DNA from: Planococcus salinarum
GTDB lineage: Bacteria; Bacillota; Bacilli; Bacillales_A; Planococcaceae
Reading direction: 5' to 3'
Assembly: GCF_007004625.1 (NCBI RefSeq)
Contig: NZ_VIFV01000008.1
Location: forward strand, 1 to 64,000
DNA length: 64,000 nt
Below the pieces are notes generated by a model. It did not search any database. It saw nothing but the letters and a program-made list of their open reading frames with translations, and was not told where the DNA came from. Position 1 is the first letter of the stretch. Each line of letters starts with the position of its first letter. A program made the position numbers and the translations under genes. Below, piece by piece: positions 15,473-25,379 of the stretch.

Positions 15473-16240
15473 GTGATTGATACACACGCACACATACTTG
15501 CCGGTTTGGATGACGGCGCACAGACGATGGACGAAACGAAAACGCTGCTTGAAGAGGCAATAGCGGAACAGCTTACCGGCATCATTGCGACGCCGCATGC
15601 TTTCCATCCGAATTTCCGGACAGATCTGGCAGCATTGCAAAAGCAGCTGGAAACGACACGGCAGTATATCACGCAACAAAACCTGCCGATCAAACTTTAC
15701 AGCGGACAGGAATGCCGTCTGACAGAAAAACTGCCGGATCTGCTTGACGAAGGCAAGGCGTTGACACTGGCGGATTCCCGCTATGTGTTATTGGAGCTTC
15801 CTTCTTCCGGGGTCCCGGCCTATACCGTGCCAATCATCCAGCAGCTGATCGCCCGCAATTATGTGCCGGTCATTGCCCATGCGGAACGCAACCAGGGCAT
15901 TATCGAAAAACCCGAACGGCTGAACCGGCTGCTGCTTCACGGAGCAATGGCACAGGTGACGGCCGGCTCCGTTTCCGGCCATTTCGGCAAAGCGATCCAA
16001 AAGACGGCATTCGACCTGATTGAGGCGAACCTGATCCATGTCTATGGCTCGGATGTCCACAGCATCGATCAGCGGCCATTCCATTTCAATGCCGGGCTGG
16101 ATCTGCTGGAGAAAAAGAACCTGCATGAATATGTCGATATCTTCCTGGAAAACAACGACCGTATCCTGTTGAATACGAACCTGCACGTGCTGGAGCCGCA
16201 GACTGTCGAAAAGGGAAAATGGTGGAAATTGTTTTCTTGA
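15473..16240 (+). CDS. CpsB/CapC-family PHP tyrosine-protein phosphatase
   Basis: A 255-residue metal-dependent phosphatase of the PHP fold. Metal ligands appear in IDTHAHIL, GLDDGA, ATPHAFH, IAHAER and YGSDVHSI. It would dephosphorylate the BY-kinase encoded 520 bp upstream. The GTG at 15473 has AAGGAGGA 7 bp upstream. Kinase and phosphatase are normally adjacent; here a terminator and two repeats lie between them, so this gene probably has its own promoter or depends on read-through. Confidence 0.92.
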   Translation: MIDTHAHILAGLDDGAQTMDETKTLLEEAIAEQLTGIIATPHAFHPNFRTDLAALQKQLETTRQYITQQNLPIKLYSGQECRLTEKLPDLLDEGKALTLADSRYVLLELPSSGVPAYTVPIIQQLIARNYVPVIAHAERNQGIIEKPERLNRLLLHGAMAQVTAGSVSGHFGKAIQKTAFDLIEANLIHVYGSDVHSIDQRPFHFNAGLDLLEKKNLHEYVDIFLENNDRILLNTNLHVLEPQTVEKGKWWKLFS

Positions 16241-16281
16241 TATAATAGCAAGGAATTTGGTGGGACTTTTGATTTAGAATT

Positions 16282-16340
16282 CCATCGTTTTAGTCGATGG
16301 GCTGAAAATGCGTAGCGTTTTCAGCCCATTCTAATATTTT
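16282..16340 (+). terminator. Double hairpin before the dehydratase gene
   Basis: CCATCG/CGATGG is followed by the stronger hairpin GGGCTGAAAA/TTTTCAGCCC (16299-16327) and ATTCTAATATTTTT. It can end the phosphatase transcript or act as an attenuator for the following operon. Confidence 0.65.
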
Positions 16341-16466
16341 TACCCTATAATCGACATAATCCGACATCGACTTAGGCTATTAGTCGTGTTACGATTAACT
16401 AAGTTTTTGTGAGATATTACCTCTTTATGCAAAAACTATTATTCCACGACAGAAAAGAGCGATACT

Positions 16467-18311
16467 ATGACTTTGAAAAATCGAACATCTTTGCTTGCAA
16501 CGGTGGATTCGCTGATCGTCTTTTTCTCGATTTTTATCGGTTACTTTCTCCTCCACCCCTGGGTCAATCCCTTCGAAAGCAATTTCCTGATAGCAAGCGC
16601 CGTTACGATTTTCACCGCCCATCATGCCTTTGCCACTTATTTCGGCCTGTACCGGAAAGTGTGGGAGTATGCTTCGATCGGTGAATTGATGCTGATTTTC
16701 AAAGCGGTGAGTTTTTCGATACTGGCTGTAGGCCTCGTACAATTCGTCTTTAAAGGCGATGTGCTTTGGCGCGCTCTGATAATTACGTGGATGCTGCATC
16801 TCCTGCTGATCGGCGGCTCAAGGCTGTCATGGCGCATTTTCCGGGATTCCAGCTTTAAGATCAAGACGGACGGCCTGAAACCGACGATGATCATCGGCGC
16901 GGGGCAGGCCGGACAGATGGTCGCACGCCAATTATTGGGCAATCCCGAAAACGGCCTGGTGCCGGTACTGTACCTGGATGATGACGCGAAGAAGCATGGC
17001 TATGAAATCCACGGCATTCGGGTGGCGAACGCCGGAACCGATGGGATTGACAAAATTATTGAAGAAAATGAAATTGAGCGCATTATCGTAGCGATTCCGT
17101 CGATGAGCCGGCAGGAAAGTGCAGAGCTGATGAAGCGCTGTGTTGACACGGGCATCCATACCCAAACGATTCCGATGATTGAAGACGTCATGACCGGAAA
17201 AGTATCGGTAACGGATATGCACGACGTGAAAATCGAAGACCTGCTCGGGCGCGACGAAGTCCAGTTGGATATGGATATGATCGCCAACCAGTTGAGCAGC
17301 AAAACCATCCTGGTAACAGGGGCCGGAGGATCGATCGGCTCGGAAATCTCTCGCCAGATCATGCGCTTTGGCCCGAAGAAGCTCTTGCTTCTCGGGCACG
17401 GGGAAAACTCGATTTACCTGATCGACATGGAGTTGCGCAGGAACCTCACGCCTGATACCGAAATCATCCCGGTGATTGCGGATGTCCAGGACCGGGAGCG
17501 GATCTTTGCCATCATGGAAGAATACAAGCCGGATGTGGTCTATCACGCAGCGGCGCATAAACACGTTCCTTTAATGGAAGGAAATCCGATGGAAGCGGTC
17601 AAAAACAACATCTTCGGCACGAAAAATGTCGCGGATGCCGCACATATCAGCGGAGTGAAAAACTTTGTCATGGTTTCCACGGACAAAGCCGTTAACCCCC
17701 CCAATGTCATGGGCGCGACAAAACGTTTCGCCGAGATGCTGGTCCAAAATCTGGCCAAGCGCAGCGACACGAAATTCGCAGCAGTCCGATTCGGCAATGT
17801 GCTTGGATCAAGAGGCAGTGTCATTCCTCTATTTAAAAGACAAATTGCAGCCGGCGGGCCCGTTACGATTACGGATTCCCGGATGACGAGATACTTTATG
17901 ACGATACCTGAAGCATCACGGCTTGTAATCCAGGCAGGGACGCTTGCAGAAGGCGGAGAAGTCTTCGTCTTGGATATGGGCGAACCGGTCAAGATTGTTG
18001 ACCTGGCCCGCAACCTGATTCGGCTGTCCGGTTATACAGAACTGGATATCCCGATTAAAGAGACAGGCATCCGACCGGGTGAGAAGCTGTTCGAAGAGCT
18101 GTTGAATGAAGACGAAGTCCAAAGCGAGATGGTGTTTCCGAAGATTTATGTCGGGAGGGCGAATCCGGCGGCCGAGCTTGAGTTGATGTTGCTAATGGAG
18201 AAGCTCGGTGAGATGAACAATGAGGACGTTAAAGAAATACTGATTGGGTTGGCGAATCGGAAGAATGTTGAAATGACAAAAAAAGAATTATTGGCAGCAA
18301 ACAGTAAATAA
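16467..18311 (+). CDS. Membrane nucleoside-diphosphate-sugar 4,6-dehydratase (PglF/CapD/EpsC type)
   Basis: A 614-residue protein with about four N-terminal membrane helices (1-110), a CoA-binding-like Rossmann domain (TMIIGAGQAGQMVARQL, ~135) and a C-terminal extended SDR domain with VTGAGGSIGSEI, YHAAAHKHVPLMEGNP and the MGATKR segment. Family members convert UDP-GlcNAc to UDP-2-acetamido-2,6-dideoxy-4-ketohexose. With the aminotransferase, sugar transferase and acetyltransferase that follow, it forms the pathway to UDP-di-N-acetylbacillosamine-type sugars. The ATG start has no perfect ribosome site but matches the family N-terminus. Confidence 0.92.
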   Translation: MTLKNRTSLLATVDSLIVFFSIFIGYFLLHPWVNPFESNFLIASAVTIFTAHHAFATYFGLYRKVWEYASIGELMLIFKAVSFSILAVGLVQFVFKGDVLWRALIITWMLHLLLIGGSRLSWRIFRDSSFKIKTDGLKPTMIIGAGQAGQMVARQLLGNPENGLVPVLYLDDDAKKHGYEIHGIRVANAGTDGIDKIIEENEIERIIVAIPSMSRQESAELMKRCVDTGIHTQTIPMIEDVMTGKVSVTDMHDVKIEDLLGRDEVQLDMDMIANQLSSKTILVTGAGGSIGSEISRQIMRFGPKKLLLLGHGENSIYLIDMELRRNLTPDTEIIPVIADVQDRERIFAIMEEYKPDVVYHAAAHKHVPLMEGNPMEAVKNNIFGTKNVADAAHISGVKNFVMVSTDKAVNPPNVMGATKRFAEMLVQNLAKRSDTKFAAVRFGNVLGSRGSVIPLFKRQIAAGGPVTITDSRMTRYFMTIPEASRLVIQAGTLAEGGEVFVLDMGEPVKIVDLARNLIRLSGYTELDIPIKETGIRPGEKLFEELLNEDEVQSEMVFPKIYVGRANPAAELELMLLMEKLGEMNNEDVKEILIGLANRKNVEMTKKELLAANSK

Positions 18312-18356
18312 GTTGTGAATAATATTACCCCGAGGGCAGGAAGGATGTATCTCACC

Positions 18357-19469
18357 ATGGACGAAAGAATATTTTTGTCATCGCCTCATATGAGCGATGA
18401 AGGTTACGAGCAACACTTTGTGAAAGAAGCATTCGATACAAACTGGATTGCTCCTCTTGGGACAAATGTTGACGGTTTTGAATCTGAACTGGCTGCTAAA
18501 GTGAGATCCAAAGCCGCGGCAGCATTAACTTCAGGAACGGCGGCAATCCACCTGGCATTAAAAGCTGCAGGTGTCGAAAAAGACGATATCGTTTTTTGTT
18601 CAACGCTTACATTTTCTGCAACAGCAAATCCAATTATTTACCAAAATGCAATTCCTGTTTTTATCGACAGTGATTATGAAACGTGGAATATGTGTCCAAA
18701 AGCATTGGAAGAAGCATTCGAAAAGTATCCGCAGGTAAAAGCGGTGCTTTTAGTTCACCTATATGGTTTATCGGCAGATATGGACCAAATTACAGCACTT
18801 TGCAAAAAATATAATGTTGCTTTAATTGAAGATGCAGCAGAATCCCTAGGAACTTACTACAAAGGCCAGCATACAGGCACTTTTGGGGACTATGGGATTT
18901 TCTCATTCAATGGCAATAAAATCATCACCACTTCCGGTGGGGGAATGCTTGTATCCAATGATGAAGAGCGCATTACAAAAGCGAGATTTTGGGCAACTCA
19001 GTCAAGAGATCAAGCAAGACATTACCAGCACAGCGAGTTGGGGTTCAATTATCGGATGAGCAATGTGGTTGCCGGAATCGGCAGAGGTCAACTTAAAGTG
19101 TTGAATGATAGAGTGGCGAAGAAAAATTACATATACGACTTTTATAAAAGAGAACTTAGCAATCTTGAAGGTGTGAACTTCATGCCAAACAATGACTGGG
19201 ACCAGCCGAACTATTGGTTAAGTGCTATGACGCTGACTGGAAAGGTCCGACCGGTCGATGTGATGGATGCTCTCGAGAAAGAGAATATTGAATCGAGACC
19301 AGTATGGAAGCCGATGCATATGCAGCCTTATTTCGAGAAATATGATTTTGTCGGAACGGATGTTTCGGAGAGATTGTTTGAGACTGGGGTTTGTTTGCCG
19401 AGTGATACGAAGATTTCGGATGAGCAGTTGGAGAGAGTTGTGGAGATTATTAAAGGGTTGTGGGAGTAA
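18357..19469 (+). CDS. PLP-dependent sugar aminotransferase (PglE/EpsN type)
   Basis: A 370-residue DegT/DnrJ/EryC1-family enzyme. It starts MDERIFLSSPHMSDEGYEQ, which matches the EpsN-type N-terminus, so the ATG at 18357 is preferred over upstream starts at 18315 and 18345. Visible PLP elements are EDAAESLGTYYKG and the Schiff-base Lys in FSFNGNKIITTSGGG. It would aminate C4 of the keto sugar made by the preceding dehydratase. Base composition falls towards AT-rich in this gene, marking the left edge of the low-GC block. Confidence 0.92.
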   Translation: MDERIFLSSPHMSDEGYEQHFVKEAFDTNWIAPLGTNVDGFESELAAKVRSKAAAALTSGTAAIHLALKAAGVEKDDIVFCSTLTFSATANPIIYQNAIPVFIDSDYETWNMCPKALEEAFEKYPQVKAVLLVHLYGLSADMDQITALCKKYNVALIEDAAESLGTYYKGQHTGTFGDYGIFSFNGNKIITTSGGGMLVSNDEERITKARFWATQSRDQARHYQHSELGFNYRMSNVVAGIGRGQLKVLNDRVAKKNYIYDFYKRELSNLEGVNFMPNNDWDQPNYWLSAMTLTGKVRPVDVMDALEKENIESRPVWKPMHMQPYFEKYDFVGTDVSERLFETGVCLPSDTKISDEQLERVVEIIKGLWE

Positions 19470-19471
19470 GT

Positions 19472-20110
19472 ATGGAAATGAACAAAGGCGGTATATATAG
19501 AAGGTTTTTCAAGAGGCCGATGGATTTTATTCTTTCTTTGATAGCGATAATTGTGCTTAGTCCTGTATTTCTCATTGTAGCCCTTTTAATTAGAACCAAG
19601 CTTGGAAGTCCGGTTTTGTTTAGGCAGGAGCGGCCAGGTTTGAATGAAGAGGTATTTGAGATGTATAAGTTTAGGTCGATGACGGGTGAGAAGGATGAAA
19701 ATGGCGACTTACTTCCAAATGAAATGAGACATACGAACTTTGGAAAGGTTTTAAGAAGCACCAGCCTGGATGAATTGCCTGGGTTATTTAATATTCTTAA
19801 AGGTCATATGGCAATTATAGGCCCTAGACCTTTATTAGTGGAATACTTGCCACTTTATAATTCTGAACAAAGAAGAAGACATGATGTTAGACCAGGATTA
19901 TCAGGACTCGCACAAGTCAAGGGACGAAATACCATAACTTGGGAAAAAAAATTCGAATATGATATTCAATATGTTAATAATATTTCCTTTTTATTAGACG
20001 CTAAAATCATCTTTGAAACTATATTGAAAGTTTTTAAAAGAGAAGGCGTTAATAACAGTAGTATAGTAACGATGGAAAGGTTCAAGGGAAGCTCAGATAG
20101 CAACATGTAA
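19472..20110 (+). CDS. Priming glycosyl-1-phosphate transferase (PglC/EpsL type)
   Basis: A 212-residue monotopic sugar transferase. One hydrophobic N-terminal hairpin (PMDFILSLIAIIVLSPVFLI) is followed by the conserved FRQERPG, YKFRSM, STSLDELPGLFNILKG and GPRPLL motifs. It transfers the sugar phosphate (here probably diNAc-bacillosamine-1-P) to undecaprenyl phosphate and so starts the repeat unit. The ATG at 19472 has GTGGGAG 5 bp upstream and lies 2 bp after the aminotransferase stop. Confidence 0.92.
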   Translation: MEMNKGGIYRRFFKRPMDFILSLIAIIVLSPVFLIVALLIRTKLGSPVLFRQERPGLNEEVFEMYKFRSMTGEKDENGDLLPNEMRHTNFGKVLRSTSLDELPGLFNILKGHMAIIGPRPLLVEYLPLYNSEQRRRHDVRPGLSGLAQVKGRNTITWEKKFEYDIQYVNNISFLLDAKIIFETILKVFKREGVNNSSIVTMERFKGSSDSNM

Positions 20111-20135
20111 GTCCAGTTCGAGAGGAAGTAGTAAA

Positions 20136-20780
20136 TTGGAGAATAAAGATATTTATATCGTTGGCGCTGGTACTTATGGCGAAGCAATGTATGAGCTTGC
20201 TGAGATATTAGGATATAAAATTAATGACTTTTATGATGAAGACGAGAGTAAGCTCCATAATTTAATTATGGGAAGTAAAGTCATTGGGAAATTCTCAGAC
20301 CTTTCCGCTCAAGAAGTAAAGAATAAACAGTTTATTGTCGCTATAGGAAACAATGAAGTTCGATACAACATCATGAGTAAGATTAATGAACTTGAAGGAA
20401 TAACACCGACTTTAATTCATCCAGCAGCTTTTGTTAGTCCGAGTGCTGAAATTGGAAAAGGAGTTTATATTCAAGCAAATGCTTATCTATGGACGAAAGT
20501 AAAAATCGATGACTATTGTATTATTAGCCCCGGAGTTGTTATTGCACACCATACCTCTATAGGAAAAGCGTGTCTGATTTCTACTTTGACAGGAGTAGGC
20601 GCTTCAATAAAAATCGGTGAGAAAGTTTTTATCGGCATGGGATGCATGATTGTTACAGGTATATCCTATATAGTTGAGAGCTCAATAATTGGAGCCGGAG
20701 CTGTAGTAATAAACAATATTCATCGAAGTGGAACATATATAGGAGTACCAGCTAAAAACGTTAAACAAAGATCAATATAG
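20136..20780 (+). CDS. Hexapeptide N-acetyltransferase (PglD/NeuD type)
   Basis: A 214-residue protein with an N-terminal PglD_N Rossmann-like part (YIVGAGTYGEAMYELAEILG) and a left-handed beta-helix of hexapeptide repeats (about 95-205), ending GVPAKNV. It would acetylate the 4-amino group of the UDP-sugar, which completes the bacillosamine set. The TTG start at 20136 has AGAGGAAG upstream. Some co-location with an O-acetyltransferase role cannot be excluded. Confidence 0.88.
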   Translation: MENKDIYIVGAGTYGEAMYELAEILGYKINDFYDEDESKLHNLIMGSKVIGKFSDLSAQEVKNKQFIVAIGNNEVRYNIMSKINELEGITPTLIHPAAFVSPSAEIGKGVYIQANAYLWTKVKIDDYCIISPGVVIAHHTSIGKACLISTLTGVGASIKIGEKVFIGMGCMIVTGISYIVESSIIGAGAVVINNIHRSGTYIGVPAKNVKQRSI

Positions 20781-20810
20781 GCTGGATTAGCTAAATTTGG
20801 GGGATGAACA

Positions 20811-21839
20811 ATGGGGGAATTAAAAATAAGAACAAAAGATTTGATCTTGTATAACGCATATTTTCTAGTTAAACAAGACTATAAGCTTTTAAATGAACAA
20901 ATAAAATATATTAAAACAAAAAGCAAAAAGAGCTATATTTCTATAATTTTAGATATGATGAAAGGTGCTTTGAAGAGAGGGATAAGTTATTCGGATTATT
21001 GTTATCTTCAATTCTACTCTAAAAATAATGATGAGAGAAATACATATATTGGTACAGCAGAAATATATGAATTTCAAAAAAAAATGAATGATAAATCGGT
21101 TGTTAAGCACCTAAATAACAAAATTTTATTTAACGAAAAATTTAAAAAATACGTTAAGCGAGAATCTATAGATGTTAGGCATACAAATGATGAAGAATTC
21201 AACGAATGGCTAAAGAATAAAGAGATCCTTATTGCAAAGCCGAGCGAAGGAACAATAGGTGGCGGAATCGAAAAAATAAACTTGAAGAACTTTAGGGATT
21301 CGAAAGAAATAAAAGAGTATTTAAATGAAAGAAAACTAGACTTATTAGAAGAATTTATAGTTCAAAATAACGAAGTAAGCAAGCTCAATCCGGACTCGGT
21401 TAATACAATTAGAATAATTACAGTACTAGATTCAAGTGGGAAAGTAAATATTATAGATGCTGCTATAAGAATGAGTGTTGGTAAAGTTGTAGATAATTTT
21501 AATGCTGGAGGAATTTCTGCGCCGATTGATGTAAAAACCGGAAAAATAATTGGCCCAGCAGTAAGTAAAGATATTAAAGATGAGGAACTATATTATAACC
21601 ACCCAAAAACAAAAGAAAAATTAATCGGATTTCAGATACCACATTGGGGTAAAATTTTACAGACTATAGAAGACGCATGTTACGTTGTTCCTGAAGTTAG
21701 AACTGTAGGGTGGGATATTGCAGTATTAAAGGATGGAGTTTTACTGGTTGAAGGAAATCATAATTGGTGTAAGTGTCATTATCAACAATCATTTAGAGAA
21801 GGTAAAAAAGAGTTGATTCTATCCTATTATGATAAATAA
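20811..21839 (+). CDS. Sugar-transfer-associated ATP-grasp protein
   Basis: A 342-residue protein of the ATP-grasp family found in capsule and exopolysaccharide loci. Features are KPSEGTIGGGIEKI (glycine-rich ATP loop), NTIRIITVLDSSG, VDNFNAGGISAPID and the C-terminal VRTVGWDIAVLKDGVLLVEGN metal/ATP-binding segment. It probably ligates an amino acid or similar group to a sugar; the acceptor is unknown. The ATG start has GGGGGATGAAC-like sequence upstream. Confidence 0.82.
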   Translation: MGELKIRTKDLILYNAYFLVKQDYKLLNEQIKYIKTKSKKSYISIILDMMKGALKRGISYSDYCYLQFYSKNNDERNTYIGTAEIYEFQKKMNDKSVVKHLNNKILFNEKFKKYVKRESIDVRHTNDEEFNEWLKNKEILIAKPSEGTIGGGIEKINLKNFRDSKEIKEYLNERKLDLLEEFIVQNNEVSKLNPDSVNTIRIITVLDSSGKVNIIDAAIRMSVGKVVDNFNAGGISAPIDVKTGKIIGPAVSKDIKDEELYYNHPKTKEKLIGFQIPHWGKILQTIEDACYVVPEVRTVGWDIAVLKDGVLLVEGNHNWCKCHYQQSFREGKKELILSYYDK

Positions 21840-22433
21840 ATTGATATGTTTAGAAATGCCATATATACAAAGCAATGTTTATAAATAATAGTTGAGAGCA
21901 TAAAATATCTTGTGGACTTGTGGACTTGTGGACTTGTGTACATGAATGAATAAGAAAAGAAACACCTTTTTTTAGAATCAAGTCACCACAACCAATTCAT
22001 AGAAAAGAGGCCTTCCCTATGTCCTAGTTTACAACAGGTATTAGGCAAGCTCTAGTAAAAAAAGAAAATATCTCGAAGTTTTCCGTAAGCACTTGGAGAA
22101 CGGCGGGCAATACTACCACCCAAACAGAACTTATGACTTTCCTAGATTACGAAAAATGTAACCGGATTGGTTTCAATTCCGGCAATTTACGGAATGGCGT
22201 CTCCACGCTGACACTCCATAGGGAGTAAAGGGATGCGGAGCCTTCGATGCCACATGGACCGGAGCGGTGAATTCAACCAACAGGCGGTGGCTCAATACAA
22301 GCGCTTGAACGAAAAGGCTTTCCTTATTTACACTTAATTTTTGTCGGTCTCTTATAGTTACTCAAACCACGTGTGAAATCAATATTAAATAATAACATAA
22401 AGAATAAAGATTATAACAGCAAGGAGATTTAAA
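21840..22433 (+). other. 594 bp gap with a minisatellite and unrecognised degenerate sequence
   Basis: The left part has a 9 bp tandem repeat TGTGGACTT (three full copies, 21911-21937). The segment 22010-22340 is GC-richer than the genes on both sides and has stop codons in all frames. A partial reading KYLEVFRKHLENGGQYYHPN suggests decayed coding DNA, but I do not recognise it. The last 50 bases are AT-rich and probably carry the promoter for the next gene. Confidence 0.5.
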
Positions 22434-23678
22434 GTGAAAAAAAACGTATGGATTTGGAATCATTATGCGACAAATATGTTAGAGAACAAAGGCGGAAGAC
22501 ATTATTGGTTTGCTAAGTATCTTATGAAAATGGGATACAGTGTTACCATATTTTGTGCGTCTACTCGTCATATAAATGAAAAAAATATAGAGACAGGCAA
22601 AGAGAAATATAAAATAAATTCAGAAAATGAAATACCGTTCGTCTTTGTTAAAACAACAGCTTATAAAGACAATGGTGTTGACAGAGTTAAAAATATGTTT
22701 TCTTTCTACAGAAATCTTTTCCCAACGGCTAAAGACTATGCCCAAAAAAATGGGAAGCCTGATGTTATTCTAGCTTCAAGTGTTCATCCTTTAACATTGG
22801 TAGCAGGAATTAAAATAGCAAAGAAATTTGGAGTACCTTGCATTTGTGAAGTAAGAGATTTGTGGCCAGAAAGTTTAGTCGCTTACGGTGCATTAAAAAG
22901 AAATAGCCTTTTTACGAAGCTATTATTTTTTGGAGAAAAATGGATCTATAAAAAAGCAGATAAATTGATTTTTACAATAGAAGGCGGAAAAGATTACATT
23001 ACTGATAGAGGATGGGATAAGGATAGAAATGGCCCTGTTGATCTCGAGAAGGTCCATCATATTAATAATGGAGTATCCTTAGAAACTTACAGCTTTAATA
23101 AAGAAAACTATGCTATAAATGATTCTGATTTAGAAAATCAAAATTCATTTAAAGTTATTTATACTGGTTCTGTAAGAAAAGTAAACAATGTAGGATTAAT
23201 ACTTGAAATAGCAGAGAATTTAAAGGGGCAAAATGTCGAATTCTTGATTTACGGGGATGGAGATCATTTGCGGGAATTAATAATGAGAGTAGAATTAAAG
23301 GGCTTATCTAACGTGAAATTCAAAGGGAGAATTGAAAAAAAATCAATTCCTTATGTTCTTTCTAAAGCAAACTTAAATATAATACTTGGCCAAAGTAATC
23401 CGGTTTTTAAATACGGAATTTCACCAAACAAGTTGTTTGAATACCTTGCCTCTGGCAGACCCATTTTAAGTACTTTTAAACCTGAATATTCTTTAATAGA
23501 ACGCTTTAACACTGGTAAAGAATTAGAAACAAATGACAGTTTGCTTATATGCAAAGAAATACTTGAATTTAAAAATATGCATCAAGATGAGTACCAGGAA
23601 ATCTGTAATAATGCAAAACAAACTAGTGAATTGTTTGATTATAAAGTGCTGACTAAGAAATTATCAAAAGTATTTTGA
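22434..23678 (+). CDS. GT4-type glycosyltransferase (WbuB-like)
   Basis: A 414-residue glycosyltransferase with GT-B features: N-terminal IWNHYATNMLENKGGRHYWF acceptor side, CEVRDLWPES, and in the C-terminal half VIYTGSVRKVNNVGLILE, IYGDGDH and SPNKLFEYLASGRPIL. The last contains the donor-binding Glu motif. It would add a sugar to the lipid-linked unit in the cytoplasm. The GTG at 22434 has AAGGAGAT 6 bp upstream. Confidence 0.9.
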   Translation: MKKNVWIWNHYATNMLENKGGRHYWFAKYLMKMGYSVTIFCASTRHINEKNIETGKEKYKINSENEIPFVFVKTTAYKDNGVDRVKNMFSFYRNLFPTAKDYAQKNGKPDVILASSVHPLTLVAGIKIAKKFGVPCICEVRDLWPESLVAYGALKRNSLFTKLLFFGEKWIYKKADKLIFTIEGGKDYITDRGWDKDRNGPVDLEKVHHINNGVSLETYSFNKENYAINDSDLENQNSFKVIYTGSVRKVNNVGLILEIAENLKGQNVEFLIYGDGDHLRELIMRVELKGLSNVKFKGRIEKKSIPYVLSKANLNIILGQSNPVFKYGISPNKLFEYLASGRPILSTFKPEYSLIERFNTGKELETNDSLLICKEILEFKNMHQDEYQEICNNAKQTSELFDYKVLTKKLSKVF

Positions 23679-23710
23679 GATATACAGTTTATTGAGTAAA
23701 GGATGATTTC

Positions 23711-24418
23711 ATGGAATTCACATATAACGCGTATAAAGAACTATTGATTTTATTAAAGGAAAATAATTATCACGATATAATATATGGTGAAAAAGGTAAT
23801 GGGAAAACAGTCATATTGAGACATGATGTTGACTACAGCTTAGAAAAAGCCTTAGATATTGCAATTATCGAAAATGAAATGGACATGAAATCTACGTATT
23901 TTATTTTGATTTCTTCCGATTTTTATAATGTTTTTTCTAAAAAATCAATTGAATTTATACAACGAATAAAAGGGCTCGGACATGAAGTGGGCTTACATTT
24001 TGATGAAAAAAAATACAATATTAATAATATTGATGACATTAAAAAAGAAATTTTTACGGAAATTAAAATAATTTCACAACTCTTTAATTTTAAAGTTAAT
24101 ACAGTCTCGATGCATAGACCATCTCAATTCTTACTGAACGAAAATTTGGATTTAGGAAATGTTATAAATTCCTATTCTCAAGCATATTTTAAAGAAATGA
24201 AATACATATCAGATTCGAGAATGAACTGGAGAGAAAATCCAGTTGAAAATATTATATCTAATAACTATAAAAATCTTCACATACTAACCCACCCTTTTTG
24301 GTATGCTAATGAGTCTGAAACGATGGAACATAAAATAGAAATGTTTATAAATGGCGCTAAAAATGAAAGATATGAGACATTGAAAAATAACATAACAGAT
24401 TTAGAAAAAATAATTTAG
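23711..24418 (+). CDS. Polysaccharide-deacetylase-like (NodB fold) protein
   Basis: A 235-residue protein with NodB-type signatures. These are motif 1 ILRHDVDYS (catalytic/metal Asp pair), motif 2-like GHEVGLHFD (His metal ligand) and SMHRPSQF. It has no signal peptide, so it acts inside the cell, unlike most peptidoglycan deacetylases. It may deacetylate a nucleotide- or lipid-linked amino sugar, in partnership with the N-acyltransferase that follows 15 bp later. The substrate is an inference from context. Confidence 0.65.
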   Translation: MEFTYNAYKELLILLKENNYHDIIYGEKGNGKTVILRHDVDYSLEKALDIAIIENEMDMKSTYFILISSDFYNVFSKKSIEFIQRIKGLGHEVGLHFDEKKYNINNIDDIKKEIFTEIKIISQLFNFKVNTVSMHRPSQFLLNENLDLGNVINSYSQAYFKEMKYISDSRMNWRENPVENIISNNYKNLHILTHPFWYANESETMEHKIEMFINGAKNERYETLKNNITDLEKII

Positions 24419-24433
24419 AGAGATGTGATTTAT

Positions 24434-25351
24434 ATGACAAATATTAGCCAAATTATAGAGCACCTTAGAAATTCTGAATTTAATTTTCAATATAAGGGGC
24501 AAAATGAACTTGAAATCAAGAGGTACGCATCACTAGATAAAGTAAATAGCAAAACAATCTATTGGATTAAAAATGAAGGAAAATTAGATGAAATCCCTAT
24601 AAATGAATTCAAAAAATTAAATGTCTTAATAGTATCACCATTTTTAAAAACTGAAAATTTATCAGGGATAAATTTTATTCATTGTGAGAATCCTAAAGAG
24701 GTTTATTTTAGTATATTGACAGAGTTTTTTGTGGAAAAGGAAAATTTAGATACAACCGTCGGGAATTCTGTTGTTGATTCAACATCAATAGGAGAACAAG
24801 TTTCTATTGGACATAATTGTTATATAGGGCCAGAAGTGGTTATTAAAGAAGGAGTTAGAATTAAAAACAATGTGACAATTGAAGGTAAAGTAGAAATTGG
24901 AAAGAGAAGCATTATAGCTTCAGGAGTTGTAATTGGTTCTGATGGCTATGGATATTTTCAGAATTCGAAAGGATTTAACATTAAAGTTCCTCATTTTGGA
25001 GGCGTAAGAATTGGAGAAGATGTTGAAATTGGAGCAAATACTTGCATCGATAAGGGCACACTTAGTGACACAATTATAGGAGATAATGTGAAAATAGATA
25101 ACCTTTGTCACATAGCGCATAATGTAATAATTGAATCAAATGTTTCTGTGATTGCTATGTCGATGATCGCTGGCAGTGTAACCCTAAAAGAAAATTCTTA
25201 TATTGCACCTTCGGCTTCTATCATGAATCAGCTAACTATAGGCGAAAATTCCATTGTTGGTTTAGGGGCTGTTGTAGTAAAAGATGTAGAAGCTAATTTA
25301 GTAGTAGCTGGTGTTCCTGCCAAAACCATAAGAAAAATAAATATAGAATAG
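24434..25351 (+). CDS. LpxD-like hexapeptide N-acyltransferase
   Basis: About 305 residues: an N-terminal ~100-residue mixed domain and a long left-handed beta-helix with a [20 protein letters not shown] turn, [11 protein letters not shown] and HIAHNVII. That is the LpxD layout with its catalytic-type His. In a Gram-positive locus it cannot be lipid A synthesis, so it is probably an N-acyltransferase for an amino sugar, perhaps the one exposed by the preceding deacetylase-like enzyme. The ATG at 24434 (GTGAT 4 bp upstream) is preferred to the GTG at 24425. Confidence 0.75.
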   Translation: MTNISQIIEHLRNSEFNFQYKGQNELEIKRYASLDKVNSKTIYWIKNEGKLDEIPINEFKKLNVLIVSPFLKTENLSGINFIHCENPKEVYFSILTEFFVEKENLDTTVGNSVVDSTSIGEQVSIGHNCYIGPEVVIKEGVRIKNNVTIEGKVEIGKRSIIASGVVIGSDGYGYFQNSKGFNIKVPHFGGVRIGEDVEIGANTCIDKGTLSDTIIGDNVKIDNLCHIAHNVIIESNVSVIAMSMIAGSVTLKENSYIAPSASIMNQLTIGENSIVGLGAVVVKDVEANLVVAGVPAKTIRKINIE

Positions 25352-25379
25352 ACTTAAGATTAGAAGAGGATGAGTTAAA

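Noticed and set aside
24434-25351. True lipid A biosynthesis gene lpxD
   Set aside because: No other lipid A gene, and the surroundings are clearly Gram-positive; a sugar N-acyltransferase is more reasonable.
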